Part shown: piece by piece, positions 24,538 to 33,801 of the stretch
How the letters are laid out: every line of letters starts with the position of its first letter
How positions within the stretch are numbered: the stretch's first letter is position 1
Assembly: GCF_025965215.1 (NCBI RefSeq)
Contig: NZ_JAOPXI010000087.1
Span: 1 to 39,492, forward strand
DNA: 39,492 bases
Origin: Marmoricola sp.
GTDB taxonomy: Bacteria > Actinomycetota > Actinomycetes > Propionibacteriales > Nocardioidaceae
Direction of reading: 5' to 3'
Program-made: the position numbers and the translations under genes
The notes under the pieces: model-generated
The model's input: only the letters and a program-made list of their open reading frames with translations
Database searches by the model: none
Told to the model about the DNA's origin: nothing

Positions 24538-24669
24538 ATGGGAGCGAACGAAGTGAGCGACCAATCCAACACCGCCACCGGTGCTGCTGCGGCCCGATGC
24601 GAAGTGAGCGACCAATCCAACACCGCCACCGGTGCTGCTGCGGCCCGATGCGAAGCGAGGGCCCAGTGA
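24538..24669 (+). CDS. possible small repeat-built leader ORF overlapping glbO
   Basis: ATG 24538 opens a 43-codon frame made of two identical 17-residue repeats, EVSDQSNTATGAAAARC, then EARAQ and TGA. The stop overlaps the GTG start of the globin gene by four bases (GTGA), the usual geometry of translational coupling. It has no strong ribosome site in front. It may be a real leader peptide or simply repeat sequence that happens to stay open, since a 51-base unit preserves frame. Confidence 0.3.
   Translation: MGANEVSDQSNTATGAAAARCEVSDQSNTATGAAAARCEARAQ
24550..24651 (+). repeat. 51-bp direct tandem repeat, two copies
   Basis: Two identical copies, 24550-24600 and 24601-24651, each starting GAAGTGAGCGACCAATCC and ending CGGCCCGATGC. 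A partial third start (GAAGCGAGG) follows. Identity of the copies points to a recent duplication. It lies between mscS and glbO. Confidence 0.92.
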
Positions 24670-25040
24670 GCACCTTCTACGACGAGATCGGTGGGATGGA
24701 GACGATCACTGCGATCGTGCACCGGTTCTACGAAGGTGTGGCCGGCGATGAGGTGCTGCGGCCGTTATATCCCGAAGCCGACCTCGGCCCCGCCGAAGAA
24801 CGCTTCCGGCTGTTCCTGGCCCAGTACTGGGGCGGCCCGACGACGTACTCGGACGCACGTGGCCACCCCCGGCTGCGGATGCGGCACGCGCCGTTCGCGG
24901 TGACTCCCGACGCGGCGCAGCACTGGTTGCGCCACTTCCGGGCCGCCCTCGACAGCGTGGCTCTCACACCCGAGCAGGACGCCCAGTTCTGGGACTACGT
25001 CACGCACGCGGCCCAATTCATGGTGAACACGCCCGTCTGA
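24666..25040 (+). CDS. glbO: truncated haemoglobin, group II (GlbO-like)
   Basis: A 124-residue 2-on-2 globin that binds haem and O2; in M. tuberculosis the GlbO homologue is linked to O2 handling and redox signalling. It starts VSTFYDEIGGMETITAIVHRFYEGV, has the glycine motif region, the FRLFLAQYWGGPTTYSDARGHPRLRMRHAPF segment with the proximal His (RMRHAPF), and ends with WDYVTHAAQFMVNTP. GTG 24666 matches the family N-terminus; a longer frame through the repeats is not homologous. Synteny with pepN and the thioesterase matches M. tuberculosis (Rv2467-Rv2470-Rv2475c). Confidence 0.93.
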   Translation: MSTFYDEIGGMETITAIVHRFYEGVAGDEVLRPLYPEADLGPAEERFRLFLAQYWGGPTTYSDARGHPRLRMRHAPFAVTPDAAQHWLRHFRAALDSVALTPEQDAQFWDYVTHAAQFMVNTPV

Positions 25041-25044
25041 GGGC

Positions 25045-25890
25045 TCAGCGGGGCAGCTCGGACGTCAGAGCTGCGCGCTGCTCCGGGGCCATCGCAGTCG
25101 CCCGCTGGGTCTCGGTGTCGAACGTGACCATGACGACCTTCGACCGCGCCAGCACCTCGTCCTCGTCGCGGATCTCGTGGACCACCGTGTACGCCTTCGT
25201 GCCGACACCGCTGATCCAGGAGTGCACCTCGTACGGCGCACTGCGGTAGTGCAGCGGACGCAGGTAGTCGACGTCCATCCGGGCGATGACGTTCTCGCTC
25301 CAGACCTCGCCGCGGGTGTGCAGATGCCGGATGTAGGCGACCCGAGCCTCCTGGAAGTACTCGTAGTAGTGCACGTTGTTGGCGTGCTTGTACGGGTCCA
25401 TCTCCGACCACCGCAGCTGGAGCGGGTACAGGTGCCGGGAGGTTCCGTCGGCCGCGATCGCCGTCCGACCGGGAGTCTCGGCCAGGTACGGCGACAAGAA
25501 GTCCTTCTCGTCCGGAGCGAGGCGGCGCGGCGCCGCGGTGGCGAAGACGAACGGCGCGAGCAAGGTCGAGGCGCGGGCGTACACGGTTCGGCCGGCTTCG
25601 TCCTCCTGATAGATCTCGTGCGCCAGGATGAACGATCCGGCCCGGACGGCGGCCACCCAGGTGTCGACCAGGATCTCGGTACGTCGCAGGGTCAGCGGCG
25701 CCAGGAAGTCGACCTCGTGCTTGACCACGAGGATCCCCTCGGGAGTCTCCGCACTGACCGCGATGGCGCGGTGGGTGCCGAAGAAGGCGATTCTCGCCTC
25801 CTGGAGCAGGTCCACGTAGGTCACGTTGTTCACGTGACCGAGCCTGTCCATGTCTGCCCAGCGAAGCTGACCACGGTAGGTGTGACGCAC
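25045..25890 (-). CDS. acyl-CoA thioesterase with two hot-dog domains
   Basis: Tandem 4HBT-type hot-dog protein (281 residues from GTG 25890) that hydrolyses acyl-CoAs. Each half has the same signature: RWADMDRLGHVNNVTYVDLLQEARIAF and RWSEMDPYKHANNVHYYEYFQEARVAY, with the Asp and His/Asn characteristic of FcbC/YbgC-type thioesterases. GTG 25890 (VRHTYRGQLRW) is chosen because longer frames would cross the operator at 25909-25920. It is convergent with glbO (four bases between stops) and divergent from the thiolase, so both fatty-acyl genes can be governed by one site. M. tuberculosis Rv2475c is the likely counterpart. Confidence 0.9.
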   Translation of the reverse strand: MRHTYRGQLRWADMDRLGHVNNVTYVDLLQEARIAFFGTHRAIAVSAETPEGILVVKHEVDFLAPLTLRRTEILVDTWVAAVRAGSFILAHEIYQEDEAGRTVYARASTLLAPFVFATAAPRRLAPDEKDFLSPYLAETPGRTAIAADGTSRHLYPLQLRWSEMDPYKHANNVHYYEYFQEARVAYIRHLHTRGEVWSENVIARMDVDYLRPLHYRSAPYEVHSWISGVGTKAYTVVHEIRDEDEVLARSKVVMVTFDTETQRATAMAPEQRAALTSELPR

Positions 25891-25908
25891 ACCGCTGATC
25901 CAACCACC

Positions 25909-25920
25909 AGAACGCGTTCT
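25909..25920. promoter_or_regulatory. palindromic operator AGAACGCGTTCT between thioesterase and thiolase
   Basis: A perfect 12-bp palindrome in the 91-bp gap between the divergent thioesterase and thiolase starts, 18 bases from the thioesterase GTG. Its AAC-N2-GTT core is that of KstR-like TetR regulators of lipid/steroid catabolism, and it shares the core with the 6790-6803 site. It fits control of both acyl-CoA genes by one repressor encoded elsewhere. Confidence 0.62.
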
Positions 25921-25981
25921 AGGATGACCGGGGGCAACCGGAGCGTTGCCCATCTCACACGACAGGATCGGAGTAGCAACG

Positions 25982-27196
25982 ATGCCCGAGGCAGTGATCG
26001 TTTCCGCGGCCCGCACCCCCATCGGCCGCGCCAACAAGGGGTCCCTCAAGGACTTCCGCCCGGACGACCTCAGCGCTCTGATCATCAAGGCGGCGCTCGA
26101 CAAGGTTCCCGAGCTCGACCCCGCCACGATCAACGACCTGATCCTCGGGTGCGGCCTGCCCGGCGGTGAGGCCGGCAACAACATGGGCCGCATCGTCTCG
26201 ACGCTGCTCGGCTACGAGATCCCGGGCACGACGATCACCCGGTACTGCTCCTCCTCGGTGCAGACCTCGCGGATGGCCTTCCACGCGATCAAGGCCGGCG
26301 AGGGCGACGCGTTCATCTCGGCCGGCGTCGAGACGGTCTCGCGGTTCCAGTTCGGCACCTCGGACCACCTTCCGAACACCAAGAACCCGTTGTTCGCCGA
26401 CGCCCAGGCCCGTACTGAGAAGTACGCCGAGGGCGGTCAGGACTGGCACGACCCGCGCGAGGACGGCCTACTGCCCGACATCTACATCGCCATGGGCCAG
26501 ACGGCCGAGAACGTGGCGCGCATCCGGGGCCTGGAGCGCAAGGAGCTCGACGAGTTCGCGGTCCGCAGCCAGAACCTCGCCGAGAAGGCCATCGCGGACG
26601 GCTTCTGGGCCCGGGAGATCACCCCGGTGACCCTGGCCGACGGCACTGTCGTCTCCGCCGACGACGGCCCGCGTGCGGGCGTGACCTACGAGGGGATCGC
26701 CGACCTGCAGCCCGTGTTCCGCCCCGATGGGGTAGTCACGGCCGGCAACTGCTGCGCCCTGAACGACGGGGCCGCCGCGGTGATCATCATGAGCGACACC
26801 AAGGCCAGCGAGCTCGGCCTGACCCCGCTCGCGCGGATCGTGTCGACCGGCGTCACCGGCCTGTCCCCCGAGATCATGGGTCTGGGTCCTGTCGAGGCGA
26901 CCAAGCAGGCGCTGGCGAACGCGAACATGTCGATCGACGACATCGACCTCGCCGAGATCAACGAGGCCTTCGCGGCCCAGGTCGTGCCGTCGTACCAGGA
27001 CCTGGGCATCGACATCGACCGGCTCAACGTCAACGGTGGCGCGATCGCCGTGGGTCACCCGTTCGGCATGACCGGCGCCCGCCTCCAGAACACGATGCTC
27101 AACTCCCTGCAGTGGCACGACAAGCAGACCGGCCTGATCACCATGTGCGTCGGTGGCGGCCAGGGCATGGCGATGATCCTGGAGCGGATGTCCTGA
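25982..27196 (+). CDS. acetyl-CoA C-acyltransferase (FadA3-like thiolase)
   Basis: Thiolase for the last step of beta-oxidation, splitting 3-ketoacyl-CoA to acetyl-CoA and a shortened acyl-CoA. Start ATG 25982 (MPEAVIVSAARTPIG) has GGAG eight bases upstream; the longer frame from 25946 is not needed. The nucleophilic Cys is in RYCSSSVQTSRM, the His in GGAIAVGHPFGMTGAR and the second Cys in LITMCVGGGQGM. The whole protein (404 residues) follows M. tuberculosis FadA3 (Rv1074c) closely in motif wording. It is followed by a strong hairpin terminator. Confidence 0.94.
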   Translation: MPEAVIVSAARTPIGRANKGSLKDFRPDDLSALIIKAALDKVPELDPATINDLILGCGLPGGEAGNNMGRIVSTLLGYEIPGTTITRYCSSSVQTSRMAFHAIKAGEGDAFISAGVETVSRFQFGTSDHLPNTKNPLFADAQARTEKYAEGGQDWHDPREDGLLPDIYIAMGQTAENVARIRGLERKELDEFAVRSQNLAEKAIADGFWAREITPVTLADGTVVSADDGPRAGVTYEGIADLQPVFRPDGVVTAGNCCALNDGAAAVIIMSDTKASELGLTPLARIVSTGVTGLSPEIMGLGPVEATKQALANANMSIDDIDLAEINEAFAAQVVPSYQDLGIDIDRLNVNGGAIAVGHPFGMTGARLQNTMLNSLQWHDKQTGLITMCVGGGQGMAMILERMS

Positions 27197-27240
27197 GGTT
27201 CCGGGACGGTTCCTGACCACACGGCGCAGCGGTACAGCCA

Positions 27241-27272
27241 CGAAGGCCCGGACCTGACGGTCCGGGCCTTCG
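27241..27272 (+). terminator. terminator hairpin after the thiolase gene
   Basis: CGAAGGCCCGGACC and GGTCCGGGCCTTCG form a perfect 14-bp stem around TGAC, 45 bases after the thiolase stop. There is no long T-tract, common for actinobacterial terminators. It lies between the thiolase and the convergent YceI gene and could serve both. Confidence 0.85.
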
Positions 27273-27338
27273 CTGTACCCCACCGGCCGCGGGATGTGGT
27301 TCGCGGCCGGCGGGAGCCGGTGGTCTCGTTGCTGTGAC

Positions 27339-27878
27339 TCAGGCGTCGGTGGCGAGCACTGCCTGCACCGACAATGTGATGCCCACCTTGTCGCCGACCA
27401 GCAGCTTGCCGCCGTCGAGCGGGATGTTGAAGTCCACGCCGAAGTCCTTGCGGTTGATCTCCGTGGTCGCCTCGAAGCCGATGCGACGACCGCCCCATGG
27501 GTCGGTGTCGAAGCCGAGGAACTCCACGTCGAGCTCGACCTCACGGGTGACACCCTTGATGGTGAGGTTGCCCTTGGCCGTGGTGCCGTCGAAGAAGGTC
27601 GACGTGAACGTCATCGGGCCGGTGTTCTGGGTGTCGAAGAAGTCAGCGGACCGCAGGTGGCCGTCGCGCTGCTCGTCGCGGGTGTTGACCGAGTTCAGGT
27701 CGACGGAGGCCTCGGCCGTGGTGTCGGCGAGGGTCGCGCCCGTGACGATCTTCCCCTCGAACTTCTCGAACTGGCCGCGCACCTTGGTCATCAGGTGGCG
27801 GACGGTGAAACCGACCTCGGAGTGGATCGGGTCGATCGTCCACGTTCCCGCGACGATCTCGGTTGCGGTGCTGGTCAT
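27339..27878 (-). CDS. YceI-family lipid-binding protein
   Basis: A 179-residue YceI/TTHA0802-like beta-barrel protein that binds polyisoprenoid-type lipids. No signal peptide is seen, so a cytoplasmic location is likely, as is usual for actinobacterial members. Features: GTWTIDPIHSEVGFTVRHLM, GTTAKGNLTIKGVTREVELDVEF, TTEINRKDFGV. ATG 27878 (MTSTATEIV) is chosen over 27884 and longer frames because AGGAAGG lies seven bases upstream. It diverges from a MarR gene and has a palindrome next to its start, so it is probably repressed by that regulator. Confidence 0.92.
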   Translation of the reverse strand: MTSTATEIVAGTWTIDPIHSEVGFTVRHLMTKVRGQFEKFEGKIVTGATLADTTAEASVDLNSVNTRDEQRDGHLRSADFFDTQNTGPMTFTSTFFDGTTAKGNLTIKGVTREVELDVEFLGFDTDPWGGRRIGFEATTEINRKDFGVDFNIPLDGGKLLVGDKVGITLSVQAVLATDA

Positions 27879-27903
27879 GGTCATGCCTTCCTGGAAGCCG
27901 ATT

Positions 27904-27919
27904 AGTTGAACTTTCAACT
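27904..27919. promoter_or_regulatory. MarR-type operator AGTTGAA-CT-TTCAACT
   Basis: Seven-base arms AGTTGAA and TTCAACT around CT, 26 bases upstream of the YceI start. A TTCAACT half-site is repeated at 27951-27957 closer to the divergent MarR gene. The layout fits autoregulation and YceI repression by the adjacent MarR protein; such sites are usual in organic-peroxide or lipid-responsive MarR pairs. Confidence 0.7.
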
Positions 27920-28021
27920 CTGCGAGACCCTAGCACGGGGTCGTGTAATGTTCAACTACTTGTACCGCCAGATATTCCCGACTCCCGGATCCTCAAACCC
28001 TTGACCCCTAGACTCCCGCCC

Positions 28022-28516
28022 ATGGCCGCAGACGAAACCCACTGGCTCGACGCCGCACAGCAGGCGAGCTGGCGCGCGTTCATCGTCGGCTCCACGCTGC
28101 TCATGGACGTCCTGGACCGGGAGCTCCGGCAGGCCCACGGCCTGTCGATGGCCGAGTACGAGATCCTCGTGCGGCTGTCCGAGACTCCCGACCGGACGTT
28201 GCGTATGGCCCAGATCGCGGAATCGATGCAGCACTCCCGCAGTCGGGTCACCCACACCGTGAGCCGGATGGAGAAGGCCGGCCTGATCAGCCGGTGCGCG
28301 GCGTCCGAGGACAAGCGGGGCGTCGAGGCGAAGATGACCGACGCCGGCTGGGACCTGCTCGTCGCCGCGGCGCACACGCACGTTGCCGGCGTCCGGACAC
28401 ACTTCGTCGACATCGCCGACCCGGAGGACTACGAAGCGATGGGCCGGGTGATGAACGCCGTGTCCGACCAGCTCGTCGCCGAGAATCCCACGTTCGACGA
28501 CATCCGGGGGCGGTAA
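28022..28516 (+). CDS. MarR-family transcriptional regulator
   Basis: A 164-residue winged-helix repressor. The N-terminus (DETHWLDAAQQASWRAFIVGSTLLMDVLDREL) gives the dimerisation helices; the recognition region is LRMAQIAESMQHSRSRVTHTVSRMEKAGLI and the wing CAASEDKRGVEAKMTDAG. No Cys suited to redox sensing lies near the N-terminus (the only one is in the wing, SRCAAS), so it may not be OhrR-like. ATG 28022 is used; longer reading crosses the operator. It should bind the palindrome in the 143-bp gap to YceI. Confidence 0.93.
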   Translation: MAADETHWLDAAQQASWRAFIVGSTLLMDVLDRELRQAHGLSMAEYEILVRLSETPDRTLRMAQIAESMQHSRSRVTHTVSRMEKAGLISRCAASEDKRGVEAKMTDAGWDLLVAAAHTHVAGVRTHFVDIADPEDYEAMGRVMNAVSDQLVAENPTFDDIRGR

Positions 28517-28568
28517 GTCCGAGCGTCACCCACGGCGTCTCGACAAGCTCGACGACCAGTGTGGCGAA

Positions 28569-30251
<1,683 letters not shown>

Positions 30252-30403
30252 GCCTACAAATCTAGTGGTTCGGCCGGGATAACTCACATTCTGTAAGCCG
30301 CGATGCGCCCCGGGAGTGCCCGGTTGCCGCAGCCGTTGCCAACGCCGTTGCCTCTGTGGCCCCGGCTGCACCCGCGGCCGCGCCTAGCCATGGACGGTTC
30401 GGT

Positions 30404-30979
30404 TCAGTCCTGGACGCCCACGAGGCAGCCGCCCGAGGCCAAGACCGGCAGCACGCTGACGGCGACGCTGCCGTGGCGGATCTGGGCAACGATGCAGCTG
30501 CGGCCGTCGCGCACGCCGGCCTCGACGGCGTCGGCAGCCAGGCCCGTGGGTGTCCGGCTGGCGGTGACTTGCACGTCGCCGGCTGGGATCCCGGCGTTGA
30601 CCAAAGACTCGCGAATGCCCGCTGTTTGGGGCTGGCCCCCGCCGCGGACGGCGGTATCCAGGACCGACTCGATCTTGGATTTCATGTCGGGCCCGGATGT
30701 CCCCGCCCCGCCGCCGCGCACCAGCCCAGCCGGGGCTCGGGAGGCTGCGGACGTCCCGCCTTCAGAATGCCCGGCTCCAGGGGCCCCGACTCCGCCGCCG
30801 CCGGCCGGCGCCGCACCAGCGGAGGCGTTCGGGAGCAGCACGAGCAGGAGCACCACGGTTGCGCCCCACGGAACGGCCCGGCCTCGGTGGCGTGCGGGCC
30901 CGCCCGCGGCGGTAGTCGCCGCCGTCGGTCCCGCGGAGACGGCCGCCGCTCGTCCTGCGGCGATGCTGGCATGTTGCAT
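30404..30979 (-). CDS. hypothetical secreted protein (DUF6993-like)
   Basis: A protein of about 191 residues with an Ala-rich N-terminal hydrophobic segment (AVPWGATVVLLLVLLPNASAGAA) that acts as signal peptide or anchor, a Gly/Ser-rich linker, and a C-terminal domain beginning MKSKIESVLDTAVR and ending SCIVAQIRHGSVAVSVLPVLASGGCLVGVQD. Two Cys in that domain could form a disulphide. It resembles DUF6993 proteins of Arthrobacter, but I am not certain. ATG 30979 is a choice; 31033 is also open. It lies in the ettA-ssb gap on the same strand, as in Micrococcaceae. Confidence 0.62.
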   Translation of the reverse strand: MQHASIAAGRAAAVSAGPTAATTAAGGPARHRGRAVPWGATVVLLLVLLPNASAGAAPAGGGGVGAPGAGHSEGGTSAASRAPAGLVRGGGAGTSGPDMKSKIESVLDTAVRGGGQPQTAGIRESLVNAGIPAGDVQVTASRTPTGLAADAVEAGVRDGRSCIVAQIRHGSVAVSVLPVLASGGCLVGVQD

Positions 30980-31046
30980 CCGGCCATCTTGCCACGCTGT
31001 GGTGCCCGGTCCGGCGTCCTGGGCATGGTCCAAGGGCCCACGGGAT

Positions 31047-31610
31047 TCAGGCTGCGGCGCCTTTCAGTTCGCCGGTTTCCTGGTCCACCTCCTCTTCCTC
31101 GCCACTCGCGTCATTGATAAAGGTGGCATGGCGGTCGGCTCCGTCGTCGTCCCCGCCAGCATCACCTGGCTGGATCTGGGGTCCGCCGTCGTCGCCGTCC
31201 CCACTCCCGGGTGCACCAGAGGCACCGGAGCCGGTGGCCGCCTGGATTCCGGTTCCGGATGAGCGGATAAAGTTGGCAGTCCCCCACATGAGGTCGTGGC
31301 CGACTGACTCCGCGTTAATTTCGGCGTCGTGGTAGATCCTGCCGTCCTTTTCCCAGCTGCGCATCTTCAGCCGGCCAACCACGATGACCCGCTGGCCTTT
31401 CTTGATGCTGCAGCCGATGTTGCCGGCCAGTTGCCGGTATCCCTGGACAGTGAACCAGTTGGTGTTGCCGTCCACCCAGGTGCTGGAACCGCGGTCGTAG
31501 CGGCGCTCGGTGGCGCCGAACCGGAAGGACGCCGTGGCCACGCCACCGGGGGTGGTCGCGCTTCTGATCTCCGAGGCGACGAAGCCACGGACCGTAATGT
31601 TGTCGCTCAT
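31047..31610 (-). CDS. ssb: single-stranded DNA-binding protein (paralogue type)
   Basis: OB-fold protein that coats single-stranded DNA. The N-terminal 115 residues have the standard layout (ITVRGFVASEIRSATTPGGVATASFRFG, WFTVQGYRQLAGNIGCSIKKGQRVIVVGRLKMRSWEKDGRIYHDAEINAESVG). The C-terminus is a long Gly/Asp-rich linker ending EVDQETGELKGAAA and lacks the acidic DDDIPF tip that recruits replication partners in housekeeping SSB, so this is likely the second SSB paralogue, as for M. tuberculosis Rv2478c beside ettA. ATG 31610 has AGGA seven bases upstream; 31616 is too close to it. Confidence 0.93.
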   Translation of the reverse strand: MSDNITVRGFVASEIRSATTPGGVATASFRFGATERRYDRGSSTWVDGNTNWFTVQGYRQLAGNIGCSIKKGQRVIVVGRLKMRSWEKDGRIYHDAEINAESVGHDLMWGTANFIRSSGTGIQAATGSGASGAPGSGDGDDGGPQIQPGDAGGDDDGADRHATFINDASGEEEEVDQETGELKGAAA

Positions 31611-31852
31611 TCTCATGTCCTGTCTCGAATTGTCGTGCCCAGCCGGGCAGTTCCAGCTTCCCGCCGCGGGCCGCCGCCGGGGAGGGCCCGGCTGTGCCAT
31701 GTGGAAAACTTCCTGCAGTGGCGATGCGGGGCCGTGTTGGGGAGTGGTTCGGGCCGCAGGACCGGCCACCGTCCAGGGTTGACCCCCACCGGCCGTCCGG
31801 CACTGTAAACTTTTTGAGGCGTCCCCCGGCAGCGGCCGGTGGGTGCCACCGT

Positions 31853-31925
31853 GCCCCAGTAGCTCAGGGGATAGAGCAGCGGCCTTCTAATCCGCCGGTC
31901 GGGGGTTCGATTCCCTCCTGGGGCA
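31853..31925 (+). tRNA. tRNA-Arg(TCT)
   Basis: Acceptor GCCCCAG/CTGGGGC with discriminator A; D-loop with GG; anticodon stem GCGGC/TCCGC (top pair mismatched), loop CTTCTAA giving anticodon TCT; T-arm GGGGG-TTCGATT-CCCTC. CCA is not encoded. It stands alone, upstream of a hairpin. Confidence 0.94.
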
Positions 31926-31930
31926 CAAGA

Positions 31931-31974
31931 GAGCGGCTCTGACCTGCGACAACGCAAGGGTCAGGGCCGCTTCC
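31931..31974 (+). terminator. terminator after tRNA-Arg
   Basis: GAGCGGCTCTGACC and GGTCAGGGCCGC pair over about 12 bp with one bulge, followed by TTCCTATTTC. Six bases after the tRNA end. It also faces the 3' end of the convergent corA gene and may stop both. Confidence 0.75.
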
Positions 31975-31990
31975 TATTTCAACCCGAACG

Positions 31991-33007
31991 TCAGATCCAC
32001 TTGTTGTGTTTGAACGTCAGGAACAGGATAGCTCCCATGCCGAGCATGAGCGCGAGTGCCATCGGATAACCGAAGATCCAGTCGAGCTCGGGCATGTCGC
32101 GGAAGTTCATGCCGTAGATCGACGCGATCAACGTCGGCGCGAACAGGATGGCAGCCCACGACGAGATCCGCTTGACCTGCTCGTTTTGGGCGAAGCTCGA
32201 CTCCGTCAGGAGCCGCATTTCGTCGTTCTGCCGCTGGGCAACGAGGGCTGCGTTGACGGCCAGCGCGTTTTGCAGCAGCGCCCGGAAGGCAGACACCCGC
32301 TCCCCCAGCCGGATGGCGTGGTCCAGGACGTCGCGGAAATGGTCCTGGAGTTCGGGGTCCGGCACCCCGTCCGGTCCGGTGCCCATAAGGCTCTGCAGGA
32401 TTCCGGCAAGCGGGGCCGTGGCACGCTGGAACGTGATGACCTGGCGGGAGAGCTCATAGATCCTGCGCGACACGCCGGGATCGGCGGCGAACAGGTCATC
32501 TTCAATTTCGTCGATGTCGTTTTCCAGCCCCGCAGCCACCGGCTCGTACTCGTCCACCACCTGGTCCAGAATCGCGTACAACACCGCATCCGGACCGAGC
32601 GCCAGGAACTCCGGCTCGGACTCCATGCGCCGGCGCACCCGGGCAAGATCGGGAGACTCTGCCCGGCGGACCGTCACCACAAAGTCCGGGCCGGCGAACA
32701 CATGGATCTCGCCGAACTCGACCTTCTCCACTTCGTCCAGATAGCGGGCAGGCCGCAGCACCAGGAACAAAGTTTCGCCATAGTGTTCCAGCTTGGCCCG
32801 CTGGTGCCCGGCGAGCGCGTCCTCCACGGCCAGGTGGCTGAGGTCGAATTCCTCGGCCACCGAGCGCAGCTCCTCAGGCTCCGGCCGGTATAGCCCGATC
32901 CAGGCCATGCCCTGGCGCTGCCGCAGGAGAAAGTAGGTCTCCTCAAGGCCTTCCGGGTCGGCGGTCCGGTGACCGTCCACGTAGACGGCGTTGTCAATAA
33001 TGGTCAC
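31991..33007 (-). CDS. corA: CorA-family magnesium/cobalt transporter
   Basis: Pentameric Mg2+ channel of the inner membrane. The 338-residue protein has the large N-terminal cytoplasmic alpha/beta domain, a long stalk helix (around EYEPVAAGLENDIDEIEDDLFAAD to RMLTESSFAQNEQVKRIS), and two C-terminal membrane helices: AAILFAPTLIASIYGMNF, carrying the signature GMN, and FGYPMALALMLGMGAILFLTF. The C-terminus KHNKWI is basic as in the family. Start is ATG 33005-33007 (MTIIDNAVYVDGHR). Confidence 0.95.
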   Translation of the reverse strand: MTIIDNAVYVDGHRTADPEGLEETYFLLRQRQGMAWIGLYRPEPEELRSVAEEFDLSHLAVEDALAGHQRAKLEHYGETLFLVLRPARYLDEVEKVEFGEIHVFAGPDFVVTVRRAESPDLARVRRRMESEPEFLALGPDAVLYAILDQVVDEYEPVAAGLENDIDEIEDDLFAADPGVSRRIYELSRQVITFQRATAPLAGILQSLMGTGPDGVPDPELQDHFRDVLDHAIRLGERVSAFRALLQNALAVNAALVAQRQNDEMRLLTESSFAQNEQVKRISSWAAILFAPTLIASIYGMNFRDMPELDWIFGYPMALALMLGMGAILFLTFKHNKWI

Positions 33008-33300
33008 GGCCGCGCCTCCTCTTCAAGGCAATCCCTTGGCTGTGACGTTATACCGTGCCCGGGCCGGTGCCAACAGCCCGGCCTGGCCCGCGAGCGCCGC
33101 GGCTCTTGGCGGGAAGAAGGCCGCCCGTCGGCGTTCTCCCGGAGCCGGCGGGCAAAGTTTCCTGCACGGGCGGTGCGCGCGACCCGCGCGCCCAACTGCC
33201 AGGCCGCCCACATCCCATCAGCACGCTTAGTATTGAATTGACCGGGAGGCCGCCAGAGAATGTCTGTGTGCCCTGCCCGCAATCGAAAGGTACGGCCGCT

Positions 33301-33777
33301 ATGACCGAGACACCCCGCAGCTTCGACACCAACAATCCCGACGACGCCCTGACCACGCAGTCCCCGGGCGCCGCTGACGCCACGTCCGGGACAGGGACAG
33401 GTTCCGGGACCTCCGAGGTTGAAACATCCCGTTCAGGGGTGCCCGCGGGGCGCGCCGAAACTTCCCGTGCAGACGTACCGGCGCCGGCCTCTGCCCCGGA
33501 AGCCCGCCAAGTCACCCGCGCGGGACTGGTCTGGGCCGCGGTTGCCTGCGCGCTGGTGGTGCTGATCGTGCTTATCGCCTTCATACTGCAGAACCAGGAA
33601 TACGTGCAGGTGAAGTTCTTTGGCCTCGAGGGGTCGGTCCCGCTCGGCATGGCATTGTTCATCGCGGCCGTCGGCGGCGGTGTGCTGGTCGCCATCGCCG
33701 GAGCCGCCCGCATCATCCAACTGCGGCTCGCCGCGCACCGTGTCCGCCGCCAGGCCAGCGGCACCCGCACGCGCTAG
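33301..33777 (+). CDS. LapA-domain (DUF1049) membrane protein
   Basis: A 158-residue protein with a low-complexity hydrophilic N-terminus (residues 1-70, rich in Thr, Ser, Gly and Pro) and the two membrane helices of LapA-domain proteins: GLVWAAVACALVVLIVLIAFILQN and MALFIAAVGGGVLVAIAGAARI, separated by the characteristic NQEYVQVKFFGLEGSVPLG. In proteobacteria LapA works in lipopolysaccharide control; actinobacteria lack that, so the role is unknown. ATG 33301 has AAAGG nearby upstream. The 293 bases before it up to corA hold no other gene I can see. Confidence 0.85.
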   Translation: MTETPRSFDTNNPDDALTTQSPGAADATSGTGTGSGTSEVETSRSGVPAGRAETSRADVPAPASAPEARQVTRAGLVWAAVACALVVLIVLIAFILQNQEYVQVKFFGLEGSVPLGMALFIAAVGGGVLVAIAGAARIIQLRLAAHRVRRQASGTRTR

Positions 33778-33801
33778 GCCGGCAGGCGCTACCCTCTTTC
33801 C

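Noticed and set aside
25891-26193. Extended thioesterase start crossing into the thiolase gene
   Set aside because: The added residues overlap the thiolase start antisense and cross the operator; the hot-dog domain begins just after GTG 25890.
28533-28556. Dispersed repeat shared with 11658-11680 (AAGCTCGACGACC)
   Set aside because: The shared stretch is only about 13 bases and of a type expected by chance or as ordinary intergenic filler in high-GC actinobacteria.
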